From Prosthecobacter sp. (GTDB taxonomy: Bacteria; Verrucomicrobiota; Verrucomicrobiia; Verrucomicrobiales; Verrucomicrobiaceae), in assembly GCF_034366625.1 (NCBI RefSeq), contig NZ_JAXMIH010000006.1, positions 62,001 through 126,000 of the forward strand: a stretch of DNA of 64,000 bases, written 5' to 3'. Below, piece after piece: positions 44,920 to 52,558 of this stretch. Numbering within the stretch: position 1 is the stretch's first letter; every line of letters starts with the position of its first letter. The translations under genes and the position numbers were made by a program. The notes under the pieces are model-generated. The model ran no database searches. It saw only the letters and a program-made list of their open reading frames with translations, and had not been told where the DNA came from.

Positions 44920-45573
44920 TCAGCAAAGATCGAACAATTCCGCCGGACGTGTGATGAGCACGTCCGCGCCGCACTCAATAAGTTCCGCCTCGCCGCGGAA
45001 ACCCCAGCGCACACCGACCGCACGCATGCCGCTGCTTTTCGCAAACTGCATGTCGATGCCCGAATCACCCACATAGGCCATTTCCGCCGTCTCCAGGCCC
45101 AAATAGGCCGCCATTTCGTGCGCCCCCGCGGCATCCGGCTTGCGCGGCACCTCCGCACGCTGACCCAGGATGTGATCAAACACCGCCGTGCCAAAAAAAT
45201 GCGCCGTCATCGGCACTGTGAAGCGATGCGCCTTGTTCGAGATCACGCCCAGTTTCACTCCCCTGCCCTTCAACTCCGCCAGCATCTCCACAATGCCCGG
45301 ATACGGCCGCGTCTGCGCCTGCCAGAGCGTGTCATAGTGAGCCCGATACTCCTCCACGCACAATTTGATCAGTTCGTCGCTGCGCACGCCTTCCGGCAGC
45401 GCCCGCTCGACGAGCTTCTCCATCCCATCCCCCACCATCTGCTTGAACACCTCCTGCTCGCAACGCGGATAGCCGCGCGCATCCAGCATGCGGTTGATCG
45501 ACTCCGCGATGTCCGCGAGCGAGTCGATCAAGGTGCCGTCGAGGTCGAAGATGAAGGCTTTGAGGATGGGCAT
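44920..45573 (-). CDS. HAD-superfamily phosphatase, phosphoglycolate phosphatase-like
   Basis: 217 residues. HAD motif I IFDLDGTLIDS (nucleophile Asp and general-acid Asp), motif II VISNKAHR, Lys in PRKPDAAGAHEM and motif IV VGDSGIDMQFAKSSG. The helical cap domain (residues ~15-85) is type C1 as in Gph and PgmB. Lies 14 bp upstream of, and antiparallel in function to, nothing obvious; same strand as the PEP-CTERM gene, whose stop is 14 bp before its start. Substrate most likely 2-phosphoglycolate or another small phosphate ester. Confidence 0.9.
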   Translation of the reverse strand: MPILKAFIFDLDGTLIDSLADIAESINRMLDARGYPRCEQEVFKQMVGDGMEKLVERALPEGVRSDELIKLCVEEYRAHYDTLWQAQTRPYPGIVEMLAELKGRGVKLGVISNKAHRFTVPMTAHFFGTAVFDHILGQRAEVPRKPDAAGAHEMAAYLGLETAEMAYVGDSGIDMQFAKSSGMRAVGVRWGFRGEAELIECGADVLITRPAELFDLC

Positions 45574-45587
45574 GCCGCCCTGTGGCG

Positions 45588-48035
45588 TCAGACCGCCCGC
45601 AATTCAAGCTTCGTGACCGTCCTCCGCCTTCTCATCACCAACCCCGCCATGCCAGCCATGAGCAAAACCACGCGTGATGGCTCCGGAGCGCCCGTGATCA
45701 CCAGCGAGTTGGGGTCAAAGATGCTGCCTGCGCCATACCATACATCAAAGCCCACATGAGTGTTGGTCCAGACCCGGCTGCCGCTGGCCACGTTGCTGAA
45801 CGATCCCAAGATTGGCGAGTTCGCCGTCGCAAGCGTGAACACATCACTCGACGTCACAAGATTCTCGAAACCGTTGAGCATGTCTAAATCCAGAATGCCA
45901 GCCAACGTGAGTACGCCGTTCACATCGAGATAGTCGTAGAGTGTACCTTGGCCCAGGCCGCCGATCTCCATCGCCAGCGTGCTGGTGCTGCTCAGGGTGA
46001 CATTGCCGTTCACGGTGAGGACACCGGGGGAAAAACCGGGGTCGATGGTGTTCACGCCCGCACCGGCGATCACGCTGCCTTGCACGGTGCCATTGCCCTT
46101 CAAGGTGCCGCCGTTGAGGTTGAGGGAGGAGGTGGCCAGCACGGTGCCGCTTTCGAGGATGGTGAAGCTGCTCGGGCCGCTTTGGTTGTAGGGTGCGCTG
46201 CCGCCCCCCATCGACAGCGTGCCGGTGGCCACATGCACGGTGCCTGTATTGCTGAAGGTCACGCCGCCGCCGATGATCGTCGAGCCTGTGCCGCCGTTCT
46301 TGGCGAAGGTGCCCGAGTTGCTGAATGCTCCTTGGGAGCCCAGCGTGCCGTCCGCCGTGGCCGTGAAGGTGCCTCCAGCCAGGTTGTTGATCGCCGTGCT
46401 GGCCCCGACGAAGAGGGCGATGTTTCCGGCGCTCCAGGTCGAAGTGCCGCTCATGTTCAGCACCCGGTCGTTCCGAATGTGCTTGGTGTCGGTGCCGCTA
46501 AAGACCACCCCGGCGTTGGCGTTCACCGTTCCCGCGTCCGTTATTTCGCCGCTGGTGAAGCTCAGCGGGCTGTTCAGGTCGAGCTGCCCGGCTCCGCGCA
46601 GATTGCCGCCGGAGATTTGGAAGGGGGTGCTGGTGGTCACGGCCGTGTTGAAATAGAGATTGCCGCTGGTCAGTTTCACCGTCCCAGCGCCAGTGATGGA
46701 GGTGCCTGTGTTCAGATGGTTTGTGCCGGTGGTGAACTCGATAGTGTTGCCCGCGCCAATCGCAAAAGACCCGGTATGCGAGCCGCTGCTGTTCACGAGG
46801 AGCGTGCCGCTGTCCACATTCACCGCGCCGGTGTTATTGAAGGTGAGGCCTCCGGAGAGAGTGGTGTTTCCAGTGCCGCCGCTCTTGGTGAAGGTGCCCG
46901 CGTTGTTGAATGTTCCTACAGATTCCAGCGTGCCGTCAAAGGTGGTCGTAAAGGTGCTGCCAGTCAGGTTGTTGAGTGCCGTGGTGGTCCCGAAGAACAA
47001 GTTGATGTTTCCGCCGCTCCAGGTCGAGGTGCCGCTCATGTTCAGCACCCGGTCCTGCTGGATGTGCTTGGTGCTGGCACCGCTGAAGACCACCCCGGCG
47101 TTGGCGTTCACCGTTCCCGCGCCGGTCATGGTGCCGCTGGTGAAGCTCAGCGGGCTGTTCAGGTCGAGCTGCCCGGCACCGCGCAGCGTGCCCCCTGTGA
47201 GTTGGATGGGGGTGCTGGTGGCAACTGCCGTATTGAAATAGAGATGGCCGCTGGTCAGTTTCACCGTCCCCGCGCCAGTGATGGAGGCGCCTGTGTTCAG
47301 ATGGTTTGTGCCGGTGGTGAACTCGATGGTGCTGCCCGTGCCAATCGCGAAGGCACCGGTGTGGGAGCCGCTGCTGTTCACAAGGAGCGTGCCGCTGTTC
47401 ACATTCACCACGCCGGTGTTATTGAAGGTGAGACCTCCGGAGAGAGTGGTGTTTCCCGTGCCGCCGCTCTTGGTGAAGGTGCCCGCGTTGTTGAATGTTC
47501 CTATAGATTCCAGCGTGCCGTCAAAGGTAGTCGTGAAGGTGCCGCCAGCCAGGTTGTTGAGCGCCGTGGTGGTCCCGTAGAACAGATTGATCGTCCCGTT
47601 GCTCCACGTCGAGGTGCCGCTCATGTTCAGCACCCGGTCCTGCTGGATGTACTTGTAGCTTTCGCCGCTGAAAGTCACCCCGGCGGTGGCATTCACCGTT
47701 CCCGCGCCGGTCATGTTGCCGCCCGTGAAGGTCAGCAGGTCGTTTAACTGAAGTGTCGTTGTGCCACGCAGGGTGCCGTCTGTGAAAGTGAATTTTTCAA
47801 TCGTGATGGCCTGGTCCATCGTTAGATCCCCGCCGTTCTGGATGGCGTCAAAGGTAAAGCCACCGTTGCCGTTGTTCGGGAAGAGCGGGTTGCTGCTCCA
47901 CTTGCCGGAATTGGTCCAGACGCCGGTGGAATTATCCCAAGTGGCGGTCTGGTCGGCGGCGGTGGCTGTGGTGTTGAGGATGACGCCGAGCAGGAGCGCG
48001 GCGAGGAGGAGGATGCGGGTGGGATGTGTTTTCAT
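45588..48035 (-). CDS. PEP-CTERM beta-strand-repeat (autotransporter-type) surface protein
   Basis: 815 residues from ATG 48035, opening a signal peptide (MKTHPTRILLLAALLLGVILNTTATAA). The body is Gly/Thr/Ser/Asn-rich parallel beta-helix sequence made of three tandem 195-residue units, the third diverged at its end; each contains DRVLNMSGTSTW and AGTVNA. It ends with the PEP-CTERM sorting signal: PEP at 784-786, hydrophobic SRVVLLMAGMAGLVM and RRRR. Exosortase should remove this tail and export the protein to the surface or matrix. It resembles PEP-CTERM autotransporter-repeat proteins typical of Verrucomicrobia. The LuxR-type gene immediately upstream and the dyad 80 bp before the start suggest its control. 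Confidence 0.9.
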   Translation of the reverse strand: MKTHPTRILLLAALLLGVILNTTATAADQTATWDNSTGVWTNSGKWSSNPLFPNNGNGGFTFDAIQNGGDLTMDQAITIEKFTFTDGTLRGTTTLQLNDLLTFTGGNMTGAGTVNATAGVTFSGESYKYIQQDRVLNMSGTSTWSNGTINLFYGTTTALNNLAGGTFTTTFDGTLESIGTFNNAGTFTKSGGTGNTTLSGGLTFNNTGVVNVNSGTLLVNSSGSHTGAFAIGTGSTIEFTTGTNHLNTGASITGAGTVKLTSGHLYFNTAVATSTPIQLTGGTLRGAGQLDLNSPLSFTSGTMTGAGTVNANAGVVFSGASTKHIQQDRVLNMSGTSTWSGGNINLFFGTTTALNNLTGSTFTTTFDGTLESVGTFNNAGTFTKSGGTGNTTLSGGLTFNNTGAVNVDSGTLLVNSSGSHTGSFAIGAGNTIEFTTGTNHLNTGTSITGAGTVKLTSGNLYFNTAVTTSTPFQISGGNLRGAGQLDLNSPLSFTSGEITDAGTVNANAGVVFSGTDTKHIRNDRVLNMSGTSTWSAGNIALFVGASTAINNLAGGTFTATADGTLGSQGAFSNSGTFAKNGGTGSTIIGGGVTFSNTGTVHVATGTLSMGGGSAPYNQSGPSSFTILESGTVLATSSLNLNGGTLKGNGTVQGSVIAGAGVNTIDPGFSPGVLTVNGNVTLSSTSTLAMEIGGLGQGTLYDYLDVNGVLTLAGILDLDMLNGFENLVTSSDVFTLATANSPILGSFSNVASGSRVWTNTHVGFDVWYGAGSIFDPNSLVITGAPEPSRVVLLMAGMAGLVMRRRRTVTKLELRAV
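46090..47770 (-). repeat. Three tandem 585-bp coding repeats
   Basis: Homologous points (the LRG codons opening each unit, at about 47768, 47183 and 46598) are spaced exactly 585 bp, i.e. 195 codons. Units one and two are very similar along their length; unit three is alike for its first ~150 residues and then diverges. Conserved DNA blocks include the codons for DRVLNMSGTSTW. This indicates recent in-frame tandem duplication. Confidence 0.85.
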
Positions 48036-48089
48036 GTGATGGATTTCAGAGGAGGCGTGTGTGTTTTCAGGCAGCATTTCGTGGCGAAG

Positions 48090-48407
48090 CTAAGCAGGCC
48101 GCTGATTTTCCGGTATTACCCTTTCGGGTAGGCCGTCGGTGTGGTGGGCATGGCGGATGTGGGCACGGTAGGCGCAGGCAGCGGCGGCGGTGCGGCTATG
48201 CAGGCCGAGGCGCTGGAAGATCTCCTTCAAGTGCGCCTTCACCGTGTTTGCGGAACAACCCAGGATGGTGGCGATCTCGGCATTGGATTTCCCCTCAGCC
48301 ACCCAGTGCAGCACCTCGGCCTGGCGCTGTGTGAGGTGCAGTTCGGAGACGAGCACGCCCATGGCCTCCTGTTTTTCCTTCTCGCCGATGTCACTGTTGC
48401 TTCCCAT
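48090..48407 (-). CDS. LuxR-type (GerE) helix-turn-helix regulator
   Basis: 105 residues from ATG 48407; ATG 48500 would give 136. The shorter start is preferred because it leaves the second dyad (48441-48458) in the upstream region and the extra 31 residues are not domain-like. The GerE domain is LTQRQAEVLHWVAEGKSNAEIATILGCSANTVKAHLKEIFQRLGLHSRTAAAACA: scaffold helices, recognition helix (SANTVKAHL) and the dimer helix. There is no receiver or ligand domain, so it is a stand-alone regulator. The gene ends 54 bp before the PEP-CTERM start on the same strand. Regulation of that gene and of itself through the paired dyads is inferred. Confidence 0.85.
   Translation of the reverse strand: MGSNSDIGEKEKQEAMGVLVSELHLTQRQAEVLHWVAEGKSNAEIATILGCSANTVKAHLKEIFQRLGLHSRTAAAACAYRAHIRHAHHTDGLPERVIPENQRPA
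48115..48132. promoter_or_regulatory. Dyad 1: candidate operator before the PEP-CTERM gene
   Basis: ATTACCC-TTTC-GGGTAGG. The perfect inverted repeat is TACCC-N4-GGGTA; flanking AT and GG bases are shared with dyad 2. It lies 80-97 bp upstream of the PEP-CTERM ATG, within the last codons of the LuxR-type gene. A GerE dimer binds sites of this size. Binding is inferred, not shown. Confidence 0.55.
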
Positions 48408-48440
48408 CCGTGCCCATAGGCTGGTTGGAAAAAGATCACC

Positions 48441-48458
48441 ATTACCCGAGTGGGTAGG
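48441..48458. promoter_or_regulatory. Dyad 2: candidate operator before the LuxR-type gene
   Basis: ATTACCC-GAGT-GGGTAGG, matching dyad 1 at all 14 positions outside the 4-bp centre and in the same orientation. It lies 34-51 bp upstream of the ATG at 48407. This position suits autoregulation. If the ATG at 48500 is the true start, the site would be inside the coding sequence. Confidence 0.55.
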
Positions 48459-48560
48459 GAGATGGACGGAAATACCGTTGAGATGCGGGTGCGATGACAT
48501 GGATTCACCGCGCCTCTTCGGGAGTGCTCCGGGCCGATTACAGGCGGCGTGAAATTTTTT

Positions 48561-51500
48561 TCAGGGCCGTGCTGCCGATGACGGCTTGGTGCCGTCCAAT
48601 TCGCCGTATTCCACTTTTCGGATGCGGGGTGCCAGCTCGGGGTGCGCCTTGGCGGTCCACAGGTTCAGGTAGATGGAACCCTCGGGAATGGCGCTGTCGC
48701 GCTGGGTCAGCAGGGTGCGGCCATCAAGCCAGAGGGTGATCTGGTCGCCTTTGATGGCGAGGGCCAGCTCGTGCTCGGCTTTCCATTCAAAGTCGGCGTC
48801 GAGGCGTCTTTCGAGGTCGGGAAAGCAGGCGAACCTTTGTTTGGCATGGTGCCAGCCAAAAAGTCTCACGATGGGTGCGGGACCCAACTGACCCTGGTAG
48901 CTGACTCTGGCGATGCTGTCTTGGACATTGGCGCTGCGCACGCCGATGGCAGCAGCGCCGGTGAAACGCATCCGCACGATGACATCGCGAAAGCGTTTCT
49001 GATCTGCGAGGTCAATGTTCAACGACTTGGGCACCAGCAGGTGCTCTCCCTCCAGCCTGCCGGCTCCGGCGGCGATGACACGATCTCGCAGCTCGGCGGT
49101 GGCATCTACCCATGTAGCGGGCTCGGGCATGGTGAGCTGCGCTGTCTCGGTGACGATGACGGGCTTGGCATTGGCTTCGATGAGGGGTGGCTGCGCGATT
49201 CGGGCCGGCGCATCTGCAGGATCAGGGACGGCCCCCTGTGCTTCTTTCTGCGAGCCGTATGAGGTGACGAGCACGAGGCGCAGACCTTGATGCGGCTGGC
49301 GCTCCGCGGGTGGGATTCCGTCACGGGCGAAGGAATGCGCACCGAAGCGGGAGCCGAGCTGCCAGGAGCCGCCGCGCACCACGCGCTTGGAGTGTGAGAC
49401 ATCGAACCAGGTCGATATCCACTCCAGGACGTTGCCGCCCATGTCATAAAGTCCGATGGCATTCGGCGCGAAAGAACCCACCGGCGCGGTATGCACGAAG
49501 CCGTCGCGGTAGCCTTCGATCACGCCGGTGAAGGCGCTGCTTGCGAGACCACCAGTGGCCGTCAGGCATTCTTCGCCAGCATAGTTGCCCCCACCAGAGG
49601 GAGGTGGCCATGCGTTGCCCCAGGGGAAGACGTAACGGTGTTCCATGATTTTGTCGGCGGCTGACGGACCCAGATACTCCAGGTTGCCGATTCCAGCCGC
49701 GCAGCTCCACTGGAGATCTTCGGGCAGGCCATAGATCTCGTTGGGAGACAGGACACCGGCCTGGCGATCTCGTGCGGTCAGCCACTCCGCAAAGGCCACG
49801 CCGTCGTCCCAGGTGAGATTCACCGCCGGGTGATCCGGCCCCTGCGGGAAATCGGGCTTCGGCCACTCGCACCCGGTTTCCTTCACAAAGACTTCATAGT
49901 CCCGCACCCGCGTCTCCCAAATGCTGTAGAGCACAAACCTGCCGGGGACTGGACCGATGATGACCTCTACGGGGACGAACTTCATGCCGAGGCTGTTGAC
50001 GAAGGGCGCGCCCTTGGTGGCCTTGGCGACCGGGTCGCTGAACCGGCTCACGGATGGCAGCGCGGGCTGTTTTGCTTTGGTGGCATCGGCTGCCAGCTTT
50101 TTGCTGGCCTCGAAGGGGTACGGGATGGTTGGATCTGTGCCTTTTTTGGGCACACGACGGATCTGCCAGAGATCCATGCCGCCGACACCGCCGGGGCCAT
50201 CCCACGAAAACCAGAGCGTGCGCCCATCCGGCGAAAGCCATGGGGTGGCAAAGAGTCCCTTCAGAGGCCAGTCGAGCGCCCGTGCATGAAAGCGGCCCTG
50301 CGCATCAGCGATACCGATGAAAATCTCTGACGTGGTCCAGGTGTCGTACATCTTGCGGGTGAAAAGCAGGGTGGTGCCATCCGTCGAAAGCAGGGGGTCG
50401 TAATCGTGGACCACGCTGTTGACGCCAGGGTTGACGAGTTCCGGCAGGTCAAAGCGGGAAGTCACGGATCGGCGGTGTGCCCGCCAGATGTCATGGCCCT
50501 GTATCCCGCCTTCATGCTTGCCGGTGTAGAGCATGGTGAGGCCATCGGCAGAGAGCCATGTGGCCTCCCGGAATCCGGGGGTGGATTCTGGATGCTCGAT
50601 CTCCAACGGTGGCCCCCAAGGCGCGTCGAGAGCGGGACGCTGCCGCTGGACGATGGCGGTGGTTGTCACGGGATGAAGCACGACATAGAGCAGGGTGAGT
50701 CCATCCGGTGTGAGCGCGCAGCGATGACACCAGGCAGTCGGGAGCGCATCCGCCAAAGGGCGCGGCTCACCGAAGGGCTCCGTCAGGCTTTTCCGCCTGA
50801 ATTCGACGAGCTTCATGTGCTCGGTCGGGTCCGTGCTCACGATGAGGCGGAGCCCGTCGGCGGTCATGGACGGTCCGGTGTCGTATTTCGCGCTGTTCAC
50901 TAGGGGGCCGAGGTTCACAGGGGCCGACCACTCGTAGTCGGCGGAGGTGAGAATATCGGCGGTGCTGCCCGGTGGTGGCGTGGGGGCTGGCTCGGGGGCG
51001 TTGTCATCAGGTGTTTCGCCGAGGTCGGCGTATTCGATGGATTTGAAGACCTGCGCGGCGGGTGTGTTGGCTTTGATGCCCCAGCAACTGACGAAAAAGA
51101 AACCTTTGCTAAGAGCTTTGTCATGCACGCTGGCAATCAGGCAGCGATCGACCCAAAGCGAGATCACGCCGCCCTTTGCGACAAAGACAAACTCGCGGTC
51201 CTGAGTGGAATCAAAGGCTGGATCGAGCAGGATGGGCTCGGCGGGTTGTTTGCCTGACTGAGTGGATACCCGGATGCCAGCCAGACCATTCTCCTCGACG
51301 ATGCCTCGATATGTATTCTCGGCGAGCGTCGGTTCACAAAAGCGGACTTCAAGCCTGCCCCTCCCAACGATGCGAACCGCTGCAGCAGTGAATTTATGTC
51401 CATCGGCCACGGTCAGGCCGCTGCTGCGTGTCATGTGCAGCCGCCCGTCCCGCATTTCCCCGCATTTGAAGACGCGGGCGGTCTCGCTGATACGCGGCAG

Positions 51501-52544
51501 GTCATCCACCCAGCGTTTTGGATTGGGATAGGACTGGGGCTCGGTCACGTCGCCTCTCAGCGGTAGGCCGGGAGCCACGGGTTGAAGTTTCTGCCAATAC
51601 AGCAGGCAGCCCATGACGAGGATGGCGAGTGCTCCGACCACCGCGAGCACACGGCGCAGTGGTTTAGAATCGGGGCAGGCCGCCGCTGGCACAGGCGGGG
51701 TGTAGGCCGTCGTGCGAATCTCATCGAGCGCCTCGCGGATTTCCGTGGTGCTGGTGTAGCGCCGCGCCGGGTCAGCCTGCATGGCGCGCTGAATGATGGC
51801 GTCCCAGCGTGGATCGCAGCCGGTGCGGGTCGAAGGCGGCACGAAGGTGCCCGCAGGCCGCTCATGACACAGCATTTCATAAAACACGGCACCGAGGGAA
51901 AAGATGTCCGCGCGATGATCCACCGCATCTCCCCGCCGCTGCTCCGGGGAGATGTAGCCCGGCGTGCCCATGACCGCGCCGGGAGTCGTGATCGCACTGG
52001 CATCGAGATCCGCATCCGCGATCCGGGCTAGGCCAAAGTCCGCCACCTTCACGCGTCCCTGGGTATCGACGAGCACATTGGCGGGCTTGATGTCGCGATG
52101 GATGACACCTTCGCCATGAGCGTAGGCCAGCGCATCGCAGATCTGCCCGCCGATGGCCAGTGGATCGAGCTGGTCCGCCGCACCGGCGCGGATGAGCGCC
52201 GCCAGATCGGTGCCGTCCACATATTCCATCGTGAGGTAGAGCCGGTCTCCGCCAGTCCTGCCGGAATCGTAGGCAGTGACGATGTTCGGATGCGAGAGCC
52301 GCGCCATGGCCCGTGCCTCGCGCTCAAACCGCGCCACCGCCTCGGCTTCGCGCCCGTATTTCGCCGACAGGAGCTTCAGCGCTTCGAGCCGCTTGTGTCG
52401 CCTGTGCCGTGCCAGATAGACGACGCCCATGCCACCCTCGCCGAGCACTCGCACGATCTCATGCTCGGGAAAAAGCGCGGCGACTTCCTCCGCACCCGTG
52501 ACAGGCGGCGGATTAAATGTTGGCGCTGTTGGTTCGTCGGGCAT
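48561..52544 (-). CDS. Membrane Ser/Thr protein kinase with PD40 and formylglycine-enzyme-like sensor domains
   Basis: 1327 residues. Kinase domain ~28-275: Gly loop GEGGMGVVYLA (35-), Lys57 in LEALKLL, HRDIKPAN at 149-, DFG at 169-, SPEQ at 199-. One transmembrane helix at ~298-316 places the rest outside. The extracytoplasmic part has a concanavalin-like domain (~345-510), a PD40/TolB-like propeller (~540-810: WSAPVNLGPLVNSAKYDTGPSMTADGLRL, LSADGLTMLYTGKH), a FGE-sulfatase (SUMF1) domain (~850-1110: GGNVLEWISTWFDVSHSKRVVRGGSW) and a second concanavalin-like domain to the end. No signs the SUMF1 Cys pair is present, so it is likely a binding module. Third gene after ECF sigma and a sister kinase. 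Confidence 0.92.
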   Translation of the reverse strand: MPDEPTAPTFNPPPVTGAEEVAALFPEHEIVRVLGEGGMGVVYLARHRRHKRLEALKLLSAKYGREAEAVARFEREARAMARLSHPNIVTAYDSGRTGGDRLYLTMEYVDGTDLAALIRAGAADQLDPLAIGGQICDALAYAHGEGVIHRDIKPANVLVDTQGRVKVADFGLARIADADLDASAITTPGAVMGTPGYISPEQRRGDAVDHRADIFSLGAVFYEMLCHERPAGTFVPPSTRTGCDPRWDAIIQRAMQADPARRYTSTTEIREALDEIRTTAYTPPVPAAACPDSKPLRRVLAVVGALAILVMGCLLYWQKLQPVAPGLPLRGDVTEPQSYPNPKRWVDDLPRISETARVFKCGEMRDGRLHMTRSSGLTVADGHKFTAAAVRIVGRGRLEVRFCEPTLAENTYRGIVEENGLAGIRVSTQSGKQPAEPILLDPAFDSTQDREFVFVAKGGVISLWVDRCLIASVHDKALSKGFFFVSCWGIKANTPAAQVFKSIEYADLGETPDDNAPEPAPTPPPGSTADILTSADYEWSAPVNLGPLVNSAKYDTGPSMTADGLRLIVSTDPTEHMKLVEFRRKSLTEPFGEPRPLADALPTAWCHRCALTPDGLTLLYVVLHPVTTTAIVQRQRPALDAPWGPPLEIEHPESTPGFREATWLSADGLTMLYTGKHEGGIQGHDIWRAHRRSVTSRFDLPELVNPGVNSVVHDYDPLLSTDGTTLLFTRKMYDTWTTSEIFIGIADAQGRFHARALDWPLKGLFATPWLSPDGRTLWFSWDGPGGVGGMDLWQIRRVPKKGTDPTIPYPFEASKKLAADATKAKQPALPSVSRFSDPVAKATKGAPFVNSLGMKFVPVEVIIGPVPGRFVLYSIWETRVRDYEVFVKETGCEWPKPDFPQGPDHPAVNLTWDDGVAFAEWLTARDRQAGVLSPNEIYGLPEDLQWSCAAGIGNLEYLGPSAADKIMEHRYVFPWGNAWPPPSGGGNYAGEECLTATGGLASSAFTGVIEGYRDGFVHTAPVGSFAPNAIGLYDMGGNVLEWISTWFDVSHSKRVVRGGSWQLGSRFGAHSFARDGIPPAERQPHQGLRLVLVTSYGSQKEAQGAVPDPADAPARIAQPPLIEANAKPVIVTETAQLTMPEPATWVDATAELRDRVIAAGAGRLEGEHLLVPKSLNIDLADQKRFRDVIVRMRFTGAAAIGVRSANVQDSIARVSYQGQLGPAPIVRLFGWHHAKQRFACFPDLERRLDADFEWKAEHELALAIKGDQITLWLDGRTLLTQRDSAIPEGSIYLNLWTAKAHPELAPRIRKVEYGELDGTKPSSAARP

Positions 52545-52558
52545 CGGGTGGGATTCGT

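Noticed and set aside
45948..47747. 599-codon open frame on the plus strand opposite the PEP-CTERM gene
   Set aside because: It is the antisense of a low-complexity repeat; its own repeats mirror the coding ones and no domain is seen.
45900..47800. Repeats considered as a CRISPR array
   Set aside because: Period is 585 bp, in frame and coding; there are no short direct repeats with unique spacers and no cas genes.
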